A stretch of 12,520 bases of DNA from Phycisphaerales bacterium UBA6054 (lineage in GTDB: Bacteria > Planctomycetota > Phycisphaerae > Phycisphaerales > UBA1924), in assembly GCA_002429045.1 (NCBI GenBank), contig DIYM01000022.1, forward strand, positions 1 through 12,520, read 5' to 3'. How positions within the stretch are numbered: position 1 is the stretch's first letter; every line of letters begins with the position of its first letter. Made by a program: the position numbers and the translations under genes. Below are positions 1 to 5,790 of the stretch, in pieces. The notes below the pieces were generated by a model. It was not told the DNA's origin. It saw nothing but the letters and a program-made list of their open reading frames with translations, and did no database searches.

Positions 1-1
1 C

Positions 2-244
2 AACATCTTCGGCGGCATCATGCAGTGCGACATCATCGCCAAGGGCATCATCAACGCCGCCCGGGGCTTCAAAAACCAGGACGGCTCGATCGGCTTCAAG
101 GTCCCGCTGGTGGTGCGGCTGGAAGGCACCAACGTCGAAGCCGGCCGCGAGCTGCTCCAGCAAGCCGCCTCCGACCTGCCGACCCTCCAAGCCGCCAACG
201 ACCTCGGCGACGCGGCCAAGAAAGTCGTCGCGGCGGTGGGGTGA
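2..244 (+). CDS. sucC: Succinyl-CoA synthetase (ADP-forming) beta subunit, C-terminal part
   Basis: Only the last 80 residues are in the window; the gene runs off the left edge. The product is the beta chain of succinyl-CoA ligase, which makes ATP or GTP from succinyl-CoA in the TCA cycle, in the cytoplasm with the alpha chain SucD. The fragment opens with NIFGGIMQCD, the conserved nucleotide/phosphohistidine-associated loop of SucC, followed by a VPLVVRLEGTN strand and the closing helices, as expected for the ligase CoA-binding fold. Its G+C and codon use match the rest of the window. The usual partner gene sucD does not follow; a low-G+C gene starts within 6 bases of the stop. Family assignment is firm. 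Confidence 0.93.
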   Translation, partial: NIFGGIMQCDIIAKGIINAARGFKNQDGSIGFKVPLVVRLEGTNVEAGRELLQQAASDLPTLQAANDLGDAAKKVVAAVG

Positions 245-249
245 TCCGC

Positions 250-1536
250 ATGGCAGAAGTAACCGGGGTGCATGCACACGATCTGCTCGCATTCGAACTT
301 AACAATCGTCATGCAATGTTTCGTGCGAGTTTGGCGGCGGTAAGAGTCGGGATCCGAGAAACGCTTCCTGCGGTGGCTCAATCGGATCTCAACGCTCGTA
401 CATCGCAGCAGCAGGTCGCAAAGGAGCTGATGGAGCGTCTCCAAGGAGCGATGCCTCCGCCGGAACTTCCAGAGGCCAACGAGGAAGGAACGAAGCCGGC
501 AGCACGGCCGGTTCCCCTCTCTGGGGAAGCTCGCGCCCTTTGGGGCGAGCTTCATGAAATGGAGTCCATATACGCTGAGACCATTGGTGCACCCCAGGAG
601 GCCATTCTGAGGCGTGGTTACCTGTCAATGGCTATTGCAGCCTTCGATGCGCTCCTAATTGATCTCGTAGTTGCGTACTACAAACGCAAGCCAAGTAAGC
701 TCAAGGATTCTCAGCAGACACTCAAGTTGATCGATCTCGAACTTGTAGACGACTTGGATGAAGCCAAGCACCAGCTGGCTTTGCAAGAAGCAGAGTCAGC
801 TTTACGGCAAGATTTCTTGGGTGTCGAGAAGTACTTCAGGTCGACCCTCGGCGTTTCCATTGCTGTCCACAACGAGATCCGAGCTCGTGTCATCGAGTGC
901 ATTCAGAGGCGCCATCTCGCCACTCACGCGAACATGATTGTTCAGCGAGGGTATCTGAAAAAGGTCGACGGCAAGTTGGTAGAGCAGTTTGAAGTTAAAG
1001 TTGGCGAACCTCTCGAGCTTTCAGACGAGTATCTCGAGGAAATGCTCGATTATCTTCAGCTTTACGCATTGATGTTGGTGCATTGCTGTGCGACATCTTG
1101 GTCGTCAAAGAGCACGCTTAGCAACCTGTCTGGCTCGGCCTTGATGACTCAGTTTGGGATGCTCCACAAAGGGCGATATCTCGCTGTCGCCAAGATCGCG
1201 GAGTTCTCAGATAATCTGTTTGGCGTCACAGAATCGCACGCCAAGTCAATGTCTCTCAACCAATGCACTGCACATAGGAAATTAGATGGTAGTTTCGACT
1301 GTTCTACGCTTTTGAATAAGCATGACTGGTCGGCTTGCTCGATGTTGCTGGAGATCGGCTACACAATTCACATGGGGCTAGAGGATCAGTTTGCAGATGT
1401 GACAAAGCGAGCTTTGAAGGCTGGTGAAGTCAGTCCGTACATGATCAGATCGTGGCCGATCTTCGAGTTCGCGCATCAGTTCAAGACCTGGCAACAAATC
1501 CTGGATGCGTGCAGTGATCATGAGCATGAAGATTGA
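250..1536 (+). CDS. Uncharacterised protein with HEPN-type RHxxxH motif, low G+C
   Basis: The protein has 428 residues and is mostly helical; I do not recognise the whole family. The notable segment is RRHLATHANMIVQRGYL: R221-H222-x3-H226 matches the R-[N/H/D]-x3-H signature of HEPN domains, and the following 'ivxxgYl' context is also typical of HEPN proteins with RN/RH..H motifs. Many HEPN proteins are metal-independent RNases in toxin-antitoxin, abortive-infection or other defence systems, but others are non-catalytic. No signal peptide or clear membrane helix is seen. By eye G+C is about half, against about two thirds or more on both sides, with much freer codon use, which suggests horizontal acquisition. 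ATG 250 is chosen; GTG 241, overlapping the sucC stop, is an alternative in the same frame. The open frame reaches further upstream, but that part lies inside sucC. No partner toxin, antitoxin or nuclease gene is adjacent. That it is a gene is secure; its function is tentative. Confidence 0.85.
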   Translation: MAEVTGVHAHDLLAFELNNRHAMFRASLAAVRVGIRETLPAVAQSDLNARTSQQQVAKELMERLQGAMPPPELPEANEEGTKPAARPVPLSGEARALWGELHEMESIYAETIGAPQEAILRRGYLSMAIAAFDALLIDLVVAYYKRKPSKLKDSQQTLKLIDLELVDDLDEAKHQLALQEAESALRQDFLGVEKYFRSTLGVSIAVHNEIRARVIECIQRRHLATHANMIVQRGYLKKVDGKLVEQFEVKVGEPLELSDEYLEEMLDYLQLYALMLVHCCATSWSSKSTLSNLSGSALMTQFGMLHKGRYLAVAKIAEFSDNLFGVTESHAKSMSLNQCTAHRKLDGSFDCSTLLNKHDWSACSMLLEIGYTIHMGLEDQFADVTKRALKAGEVSPYMIRSWPIFEFAHQFKTWQQILDACSDHEHED

Positions 1537-1598
1537 GAGAGAATTTGCGTGAATCACCTCGTCTGTGCGCTACTTCGTTGTCATCCCCCGCATTCTCC

Positions 1599-1626
1599 TT
1601 GAGCCGCCACGCCGCCGCAGTACCCT
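1599..1626 (+). promoter_or_regulatory. Candidate promoter, leaderless start for the 1633 gene
   Basis: TTGAGC (1599-1604), a 16-base spacer and TACCCT (1621-1626) resemble -35 and TANNNT -10 boxes. ATG 1633 begins six bases after the -10 box, so transcription would start at or within a base or two of the start codon. No Shine-Dalgarno sequence precedes that ATG, which fits a leaderless message. This is pattern recognition only. Confidence 0.35.
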
Positions 1627-1632
1627 CGCGTC

Positions 1633-2032
1633 ATGCACACGACGCACGCACAGAATCAGCCAGAGCCCGCCTCCAACGCCGACCGGCTCGACCGCATCAT
1701 CACCAACCTCGCCGACCCCGCCTACGACGCCTTCGCCCTCTGCAACCCCCTCGGCATCTCTCTCGACCAACTCGCCGACCTCCTCGAATCCCCCGAATAC
1801 GACCGCGCGATCGAAGCGTTGACGCGCATCACCGCCGCCCGCGAACGAGCCCTGAGCACCGACGCCGCCTTCACCGCCCGCGCCCGCCTCCACCAGCTCG
1901 CCAAGCCCGAGCCCTTCACCGACCAAGCCGCCGAAACCGCCCGCAAAGCCACGGCCGCCACCCTCCGCACCGCCCGCACAGCAGAGAAGCCGACCGCCGG
2001 ATATCCTGTCAGCAACGCACAGGAGAACACCC
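1633..2032 (+). CDS. Small helical protein, possible DNA-binding; no stop codon where coding signal ends
   Basis: From ATG 1633 the frame shows the strong C-ending codon pattern of local genes for about 115-130 residues. It encodes a mostly helical protein whose middle (GISLDQLADLLESPEYDRAI, about residues 41-60) looks like a helix-turn-helix or terminase-small-subunit-like segment. I do not recognise a named family. The coding signature fades near 1980-2030, yet this frame has no stop until 2533-2535, running out of phase through the Pmp3 gene and into the next gene. The tail beyond about residue 130 is rich in Arg, His and Pro and is not convincing protein. Either the stop has been lost or an indel separates it from the gene. 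The end given here is where the Pmp3 gene takes over, not a real stop. Confidence 0.5.
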
Positions 2033-2206
2033 ATGTCCGAACTCTCGACCAACAAGCTGCTGCTCGTCATCATCGCGATCCTCATCCCGCCGCTGGCCGT
2101 CGGGCTCAAGGAGGGCATCGGCTTCCCGCTGATCCTCAACATCATCCTGACCCTGCTCTTCTACCTCCCCGGGCTGCTCCACGCCCTCTACGTGATACTC
2201 ACGTAA
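2033..2206 (+). CDS. Pmp3/UPF0057 (YqaE-type) small membrane protein
   Basis: This 57-residue hydrophobic protein is a near-textbook member of the Pmp3/UPF0057 family. It has two transmembrane helices, with LLLVIIAILIPPLAVGLKEG (residues 9-28) holding the family PPLAV motif, and a second helix ending in LPGLLHALYVI (residues 45-55). Family members of 50-60 residues are linked to membrane potential and to salt or cold stress in yeast, plants and bacteria; the bacterial role is poorly defined. AGGAG at 2021-2025 lies seven bases before the ATG and decides the start. TATCCT at 2002-2007 could be its own -10 box, inside the tail of the preceding gene. The two-helix membrane gene at 2220 follows after 13 bases, so co-transcription is likely. 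Confidence 0.9.
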   Translation: MSELSTNKLLLVIIAILIPPLAVGLKEGIGFPLILNIILTLLFYLPGLLHALYVILT

Positions 2207-2219
2207 CAACCCCGCGAGC

Positions 2220-2819
2220 ATGCGAATCAAGGCCCCGCCATACGCTGTCGGTCTCATCATGCTGGCCGCGGGGCTGCTCGTGCTCGCGGCCACCGCTCTC
2301 GCGTCGCTCCATCTCGTCGGCGAGTTCCACGGCCGAGGCCGCCACATCACCGTCCCCGCCAAGGTCACGCTCGAACTCGACCCCAACGAGACGATCGCGA
2401 TCCTCCGCGAACTCAACGGCCCGCACAACACCGTCAACAACCCCGTCCAAGACCCGCCGACCGATCTCAGCATCGCCGTCACCGAGACCGCCACCGGCGC
2501 CGAGATCGCGACCGCCCCCAACAGCTGGTGGATGAGGCAGTCCCTGTTCGGCATGACCCGCGACCGCCGCGAGATCGCCGAGTTCACCGCCCCCGCCGAC
2601 GGGCAAGTGACCATCGATGTCACCGGATCGTTCGACTCCGAGCAGGTCTACTACGTCGGCCCGACCACCGAAATGTTCGGCCGCACGCACGGGCGGCGCC
2701 TCGTGATCATCCTCTTCGCGGCCGCCGCTCTGGGCGTCGTCGGATTGGGTCTGCTCGTCTGGCGGGCCGCCTCTGCGTCGCGGATCGACCCCGATCTGAT
2801 GGACGCCGGCCCCTTATAA
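2220..2819 (+). CDS. Membrane protein with two terminal helices, paralog of the next gene
   Basis: This 199-residue protein has one hydrophobic helix near each end (about 8-32 and 161-182) and a domain of about 125 residues between them, probably outside the cytoplasmic membrane. I do not recognise a family. The central domain shares a pattern with the product at 2827: HxTVNxP near residue 70, then WxMxxxxFGxxxDRRxxAxFTxPxxGxVT (104-131) and QVxYxGPT (142-149). The two genes are therefore a tandem duplication that has diverged considerably. The short C-terminal tail after helix two is polar. There is no good Shine-Dalgarno sequence before ATG 2220, and with the Pmp3 gene 13 bases upstream it is probably read from the same transcript. 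A role in envelope or stress physiology is only suggested by the neighbour. Confidence 0.82.
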   Translation: MRIKAPPYAVGLIMLAAGLLVLAATALASLHLVGEFHGRGRHITVPAKVTLELDPNETIAILRELNGPHNTVNNPVQDPPTDLSIAVTETATGAEIATAPNSWWMRQSLFGMTRDRREIAEFTAPADGQVTIDVTGSFDSEQVYYVGPTTEMFGRTHGRRLVIILFAAAALGVVGLGLLVWRAASASRIDPDLMDAGPL

Positions 2820-2820
2820 T
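2815..2820 (+). promoter_or_regulatory. Perfect -10 box TATAAT over the stop codon, before ATG 2827
   Basis: TATAAT at 2815-2820 matches the consensus sigma-70 -10 hexamer exactly, in very G+C-rich surroundings. It contains the TAA stop of the upstream gene (2817-2819) and ends six bases before ATG 2827, so a transcript would begin at about the start codon. No convincing -35 box lies at the usual distance. This suggests the second paralog can be transcribed separately as a leaderless message. Confidence 0.45.
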
Positions 2821-2826
2821 GGCCAG

Positions 2827-3429
2827 ATGCGTCTCCCGACCTCGATCGCGATCCCGGCCGCCATCGGGCTCATCGTCCTCGGCGTCCTGGGGCTCGTCGG
2901 GACGCTGGGCTACCTCGCCGTCTCCTACGGGCTGTTCATCAACTCGGGCCCCCGCGTCACCCTCCCCGCGAGCGGCATCGCCCTCGAACTCGAGCCCGGC
3001 GTCGAGCACGCGGTCTACCAAGAAGTCACCGGCGCCCACATCACCGTCAACCAGCCGCTCGTGGAACTCGGCGACGACGCCGAGATCGTCCTAACCGACT
3101 CGGTCGAGCAGACGCCGGTCGAGTTCGAGCGGGTCAACTGGTACATGCAGGTCGCGTTCTTCGGGCTGCGTGACCGGCGACGAGCGGTCGCCCAGTTCAC
3201 GCCCCCCGAGCCCGGGCGGGTCACGCTGACCATCGCCGACGCCGAGCCCGGGCAGGTCGTGTACATCGGCCCGACCCATCGCGTCTACGCCGGCACCACG
3301 CTGCCGAGGGTCCAGATCGCGGCGCTCGTCGCGCTGATCGCCGTGCTCGTCGGCGTGGGCCTGATCCTGGCGCACCTCGTCAAGCGCTCGCACGTCTCCC
3401 TCGACCGCCCCGTCACCGACGCCCCGTAA
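2827..3429 (+). CDS. Membrane protein with two terminal helices, paralog of the previous gene
   Basis: This 200-residue protein has the same build as its upstream neighbour: a hydrophobic helix at about 8-33, a middle domain, and a second helix at about 162-184, followed by a short polar tail. Shared positions include HITVNQP (71-77), NWYMQVAFFGLRDRRR (104-119), FTPPEPGRVT (124-133) and QVVYIGPT (143-150). The middle domain is likely extracytoplasmic and beta-rich, but this is inference. Only seven bases separate the genes. There is no Shine-Dalgarno sequence before ATG 2827; instead a consensus -10 box sits directly upstream. I know no function for either copy. Confidence 0.82.
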   Translation: MRLPTSIAIPAAIGLIVLGVLGLVGTLGYLAVSYGLFINSGPRVTLPASGIALELEPGVEHAVYQEVTGAHITVNQPLVELGDDAEIVLTDSVEQTPVEFERVNWYMQVAFFGLRDRRRAVAQFTPPEPGRVTLTIADAEPGQVVYIGPTHRVYAGTTLPRVQIAALVALIAVLVGVGLILAHLVKRSHVSLDRPVTDAP

Positions 3430-3460
3430 CAGGCCCCCTTCCAAACAGACAGGACCCGCC

Positions 3461-4042
3461 ATGCCCTTCACCCTCGAACTCGGCCAGCCCGCCCCGGGCT
3501 TCACCCTGCCCGCGACCGACGGCAGCACCCGCTCCCTGTCCGACTTCGCCGACGCCGAACTGCTGGTCATCTTCTTCACGTGCAACCACTGCCCCTACGT
3601 GATCAACTCCGACGAACTCACCCGCGCGACGGCGGACAAGTTTGCGTCCCGCGGTGTGCGCTTCGTGGGCATCAACTCGAACTCGCCCAACACCTACCCC
3701 GAGGATTCGTTCGAGCACATGGTCGAGCGGATGAACGAGCACAGGTTCCCGTGGACCTATCTGCACGATGGGAGCCAAGACGTGGCCCGCGCGTACGGCG
3801 CCCTGCGGACGCCGCATTTCTATGTGTTCGATCGCGACCGCAGGCTGATCTACACGGGCCGTGCGGTGGACTCGCCTCGTGTGCCCGAGAACGTGACCAC
3901 CAGCGAACTCGACGACGCGATCGAAGCCGCGTTGTCCGGCGAGCCGATCGCGACCCCGCTCACGAACCCGGTGGGCTGCAACGTGAAGTGGGACGGGCGG
4001 GACGCCCACTGGATGCCCGCCGACGCGTGCGATCTGGTGTGA
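3461..4042 (+). CDS. Thioredoxin-fold (AhpC/TSA-like) protein with CNHC motif
   Basis: The 193-residue protein has a thioredoxin fold of the AhpC/TSA-like type. GQPAPGFTLPATDG (8-21) is the usual opening of the family, IFFTCNHCPYV (37-47) carries the active-site cysteines C41 and C44, and RTPHFYVF (116-123) supplies the cis-proline P118 that faces them. CNHCPYV is characteristic of a bacterial thioredoxin-family group often annotated as peroxiredoxin-like. Two further cysteines (C173, C190) lie in a C-terminal extension. No signal peptide is seen, so a cytosolic thiol-disulfide or peroxide-reducing role is likely; the substrate is unknown. AGGA at 3451-3454, six bases before the ATG, supports the start. 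Confidence 0.9.
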   Translation: MPFTLELGQPAPGFTLPATDGSTRSLSDFADAELLVIFFTCNHCPYVINSDELTRATADKFASRGVRFVGINSNSPNTYPEDSFEHMVERMNEHRFPWTYLHDGSQDVARAYGALRTPHFYVFDRDRRLIYTGRAVDSPRVPENVTTSELDDAIEAALSGEPIATPLTNPVGCNVKWDGRDAHWMPADACDLV

Positions 4043-4079
4043 TCGACCCCGCTTCGCGGGCGATCAGGCCCGTGCGGGC
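4041..4079 (+). terminator. Two adjacent stem-loops after the thioredoxin-like gene
   Basis: GATCG (4041-4045) pairs with CGATC (4061-4065), and inside it CCCGC (4048-4052) pairs with GCGGG (4056-4060) around a TTC loop. Immediately after, GCCCG (4068-4072) pairs with CGGGC (4075-4079). The first hairpin includes the end of the stop codon. There is no T-run, so this would be an imperfect terminator or an RNA-stabilising structure. Confidence 0.4.
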
Positions 4080-4452
4080 ATCCTGCCCACCGGAATCAAC
4101 GGGCTGGCGTGGGATGCGCCCGCCCAGGGGCAGGCGGAGACTTCTGGGCTTTGGCGGGGGCGGCGGCATCGCCTGTCGGTTGTGGAAGAGATACCGGCCG
4201 AGCGCGCACGAGCCGGGTGCGCACAAGAAAGGCCCGGGAGTCGCGTTCGCGATCTTCCCGGGCCTCACGCACAGGATCGGTTTGGGATTCGCCAGTCGGT
4301 CGCGGGCAGATTCAGGCTTGGGATCCAATTCGCACCGACCGGGTGCCGAACCGTTGTGTAAACGAACAAATGGTTCTTCTTGTTCCCGAACAGATCAAAA
4401 AAGCGCGGATTCTGGGGCATTTGCCCGGGTTGGGCGGTGCGAAGGAGGCGGG
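4080..4452. other. Gene-poor stretch between thioredoxin-like and PilZ genes
   Basis: I see no convincing coding region here; the open frames on both strands have the composition of shadows. The stretch holds the minus-strand terminator at 4225-4264 and an unusually A+T-rich patch at about 4350-4405. Within the patch GAACAA (4364-4369) and TTGTTC (4380-4385) form an inverted repeat, and a run of six A (six T on the minus strand) follows. It is most simply the long 3' region of the convergent PilZ transcript. Confidence 0.5.
4225..4264 (-). terminator. Rho-independent terminator, minus strand
   Basis: GGCCCGGGA (4231-4239) pairs perfectly with TCCCGGGCC (4256-4264), and an inner TCGC/GCGA stem (4241-4252) closes a small loop. 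Read on the minus strand the hairpin is followed by TTTCTT. It lies about 190 bases beyond the PilZ gene stop, in the right orientation to end that transcript. Confidence 0.7.
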
Positions 4453-4812
4453 TCAGCGGTTGGACCACTCGCCGTCGTCGAGGGGGTTAAAGGCGGCTTT
4501 GAACAGTTGCATCTGCTCGGCGATCTCCTCGTTCGGGAACCGGAACCCGACCGCGCGGGAGCGCCATCCGGTCTTCTCGATCCAAACCACCTCGGCGACG
4601 CAACGCCGGTGCCCCTGGAAGTTCTGGAGCGTCAACTCGACCTGCTGCCCGATCTCGTAGCGGGGGCAGCGGGAGAACTCGATACGGAGCCCGCTGGAGG
4701 AGAAGTCCTTGACCACGCCGTGATCAACGACCATCTGGTTGGCGCGGAATCGCGGTCGCCGGCGGGCTTCCGGGCCTTGGTCGGTGGCAATCTTGGCTAG
4801 AGCCTTCCACAT
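4453..4812 (-). CDS. PilZ-domain protein
   Basis: This 119-residue protein is a single PilZ domain, a fold that in many bacteria binds cyclic di-GMP. The two signature elements are present: an arginine-rich RRRPRFR at 17-23, providing the RxxxR motif, and DFSSSGLRI at 36-44, providing D36-x-S38-x-x-G41. The rest is the expected beta-barrel (VELTLQNF, VAEVVWIEK, AVGFRFP) with a closing C-terminal helix. ATG 4812 is preferred because the 29 residues available upstream in the same frame look non-coding; no clear Shine-Dalgarno sequence is seen. With no attached enzyme domain it probably acts as a stand-alone adaptor for motility, secretion or surface behaviour; its partner is unknown. No diguanylate cyclase gene is in the window. 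Confidence 0.85.
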   Translation of the reverse strand: MWKALAKIATDQGPEARRRPRFRANQMVVDHGVVKDFSSSGLRIEFSRCPRYEIGQQVELTLQNFQGHRRCVAEVVWIEKTGWRSRAVGFRFPNEEIAEQMQLFKAAFNPLDDGEWSNR

Positions 4813-5095
4813 CGTGATCGGACATACATCGCCCGAACTGCGCGGGCGGGCAAGCGGGGCGCGCGATTCGGGCCGCCGTGTGGGGCAGCCGGAGCGCATG
4901 CGCAGCCTGGGCAGCCCGGGAAGGTCCGCGATCGGCGCGGCCGGAGATCGCGTGTCTCATAAGCCGCCCCGGTCGGGTACAGGGAAAATCCCCAAAGTGG
5001 CGTGACCGCCCCGAACCGGGCCCGCTCATACAGGGCACATCGACACCTCGGGTCGGTCGGGCTGGGGTTCCCGATCGGGCTCCGCGGGGTGGGGG
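4813..5095. other. Gene-poor stretch upstream of an orphan terminator
   Basis: No reading frame here has convincing protein character. The plus strand ends in a strong terminator (5096-5134) with nothing obvious to terminate. Possible local structure includes AGGGAAAATCCC near 4979-4991, flanked by GGTC and GACC, and an imperfect repetition of CCGCCCCG followed by CGGG and ACAGGG. A small RNA or a leader for the downstream hemoglobin gene is possible. The minus strand must also hold the promoter of the PilZ gene. Confidence 0.35.
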
Positions 5096-5134
5096 AAGAG
5101 CCCGGAGCCTGGAGCTCCGGGCTCTTGTTCTGTT
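5096..5134 (+). terminator. Strong Rho-independent terminator with no gene upstream
   Basis: AAGAGCCCGGAG (5096-5107) and CTCCGGGCTCTT (5115-5126) form a perfect 12-base-pair stem around a seven-base loop, followed by TTGTTCTGTT. The T-rich tail is on the plus strand; the minus-strand side ends in CTTCCCCC. It lies about 60 bases before the hemoglobin start, so it ends a transcript that begins in the gene-poor stretch to its left. Confidence 0.7.
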
Positions 5135-5185
5135 CGCCGGGCGGTGTTTTCACCGGGTCGGGCGGGCCTGGGCACCCCGGGCGGG

Positions 5186-5191
5186 TAGGGT
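5186..5191 (+). promoter_or_regulatory. Candidate -10 box (TAGGGT) for a leaderless hemoglobin transcript
   Basis: TAGGGT fits the TANNNT -10 pattern and ends five bases before ATG 5197, similar in spacing to the elements before 1633 and 2827. No Shine-Dalgarno sequence and no clear -35 box are seen. Confidence 0.3.
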
Positions 5192-5196
5192 TCCCG

Positions 5197-5661
5197 ATGG
5201 ATCCAGACAGCTTCACGCCGGACCGGGAGATCTGGACGCCCCCCGGGGGGCCGCCCCAGACCGACCGGATCCCCGCGGCGGTCTACGAGACGATGGGTGA
5301 AGACAACATCGTCGCGTTCACACGGGCCTTCTATCGCAGGCTCGCGGCGTCCAAGATCTCGCACCTGTTCCCCAAGGGGGAGCGGAACCTGATCAAGGCG
5401 GCCGACAAGTCGGCGGCGATGAACGTGTTCCTCTTTGGCGGGCCCCACCTCTACCAGCAGCGGCACGGCCCCCCCAGGCTGCGGATGCGGCATATGCCGT
5501 TCGTCATCGATGAGGACGCCCGGCGGGAGTGGATGCGATGCTTCCGCGAGACGCTCCAAGAAGCGACCAGAGAGTATGGGATGCCCGCCGAGCACATCCC
5601 GGCGGTGGCGCTGTTCTTCGACGGCTTCAGCCGGTGGATGGTCAACACGAGGCGGGACTGA
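5197..5661 (+). CDS. Truncated hemoglobin (group II-like globin)
   Basis: This 154-residue protein is a bacterial truncated (2/2) hemoglobin that would bind heme and O2 or NO in the cytoplasm. From AVYETMGEDNIVAFTRAFYRRL (28-49) the A/B helices are recognisable, with a Tyr at the B10 position (Y46). GGPHLYQQRHGPPRLRMRHMPF (81-102) is the GGP...Y plus E-F-helix region, with H99 as the likely proximal heme ligand. EWMRCF (111-116) puts a Trp (W112) at G8, typical of groups II and III. The 25-residue N-terminal extension rich in Pro is outside the fold. ATG 5197 is preferred, since the longer frame upstream would include the terminator region. No reductase or respiratory gene is adjacent, so its physiological partner is unknown. 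Confidence 0.9.
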   Translation: MDPDSFTPDREIWTPPGGPPQTDRIPAAVYETMGEDNIVAFTRAFYRRLAASKISHLFPKGERNLIKAADKSAAMNVFLFGGPHLYQQRHGPPRLRMRHMPFVIDEDARREWMRCFRETLQEATREYGMPAEHIPAVALFFDGFSRWMVNTRRD

Positions 5662-5703
5662 GCGTGCTGACGATCGCCAGAGGCCGCCCGAGCCGCCTGT
5701 AGA

Positions 5704-5719
5704 TGAGAATCAGTTCTCA
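5704..5719. promoter_or_regulatory. Fur-box-like palindrome, copy 1
   Basis: TGAGAATCAGTTCTCA has six-base arms TGAGAA and TTCTCA around four bases. It resembles Fur-family operators (known examples are TGAGAAT-N-ATTCTCA-like) but is one base longer than the usual 7-1-7 form. It lies 43 bases after the hemoglobin stop and 71 bases, centre to centre, before a second copy. Confidence 0.5.
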
Positions 5720-5774
5720 AAAACTTGGGCCCAGAACCGCGGGATCGGTTGACCCCGGGCATCCGGCGTGTTAT

Positions 5775-5790
5775 TGATAACAGGTTCTCA
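5775..5790. promoter_or_regulatory. Fur-box-like palindrome, copy 2, touching the start codon
   Basis: TGATAACAGGTTCTCA repeats the arm pattern of copy 1 with one arm mismatch (TGATAA for TGAGAA) and the same four-base spacing. Its last base is the A of ATG 5790, so a bound repressor would cover the transcription or translation start. TTGACC (5749-5754) is a possible -35 box, with a poor -10 (TATTGA) 17 bases later. Confidence 0.5.

Noticed and set aside
2009..2690. Minus-strand frames opposite the Pmp3 and first double-helix protein genes
   Set aside because: They have shadow composition, rich in Arg, Gly and Ser; the plus-strand products have clear helices and a family match.
3580..4800. 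Long plus-strand frame of about 400 residues
   Set aside because: It is out of phase with the thioredoxin-like gene, runs antisense through the PilZ gene, and reads as Arg/Pro/Gly-rich sequence with no motif; it is a by-product of high G+C.
4797..5216. Minus-strand frame of about 140 residues before the hemoglobin gene
   Set aside because: It is Pro/Arg/Gly-rich, crosses the terminator hairpin and has no recognisable motif or start signal.
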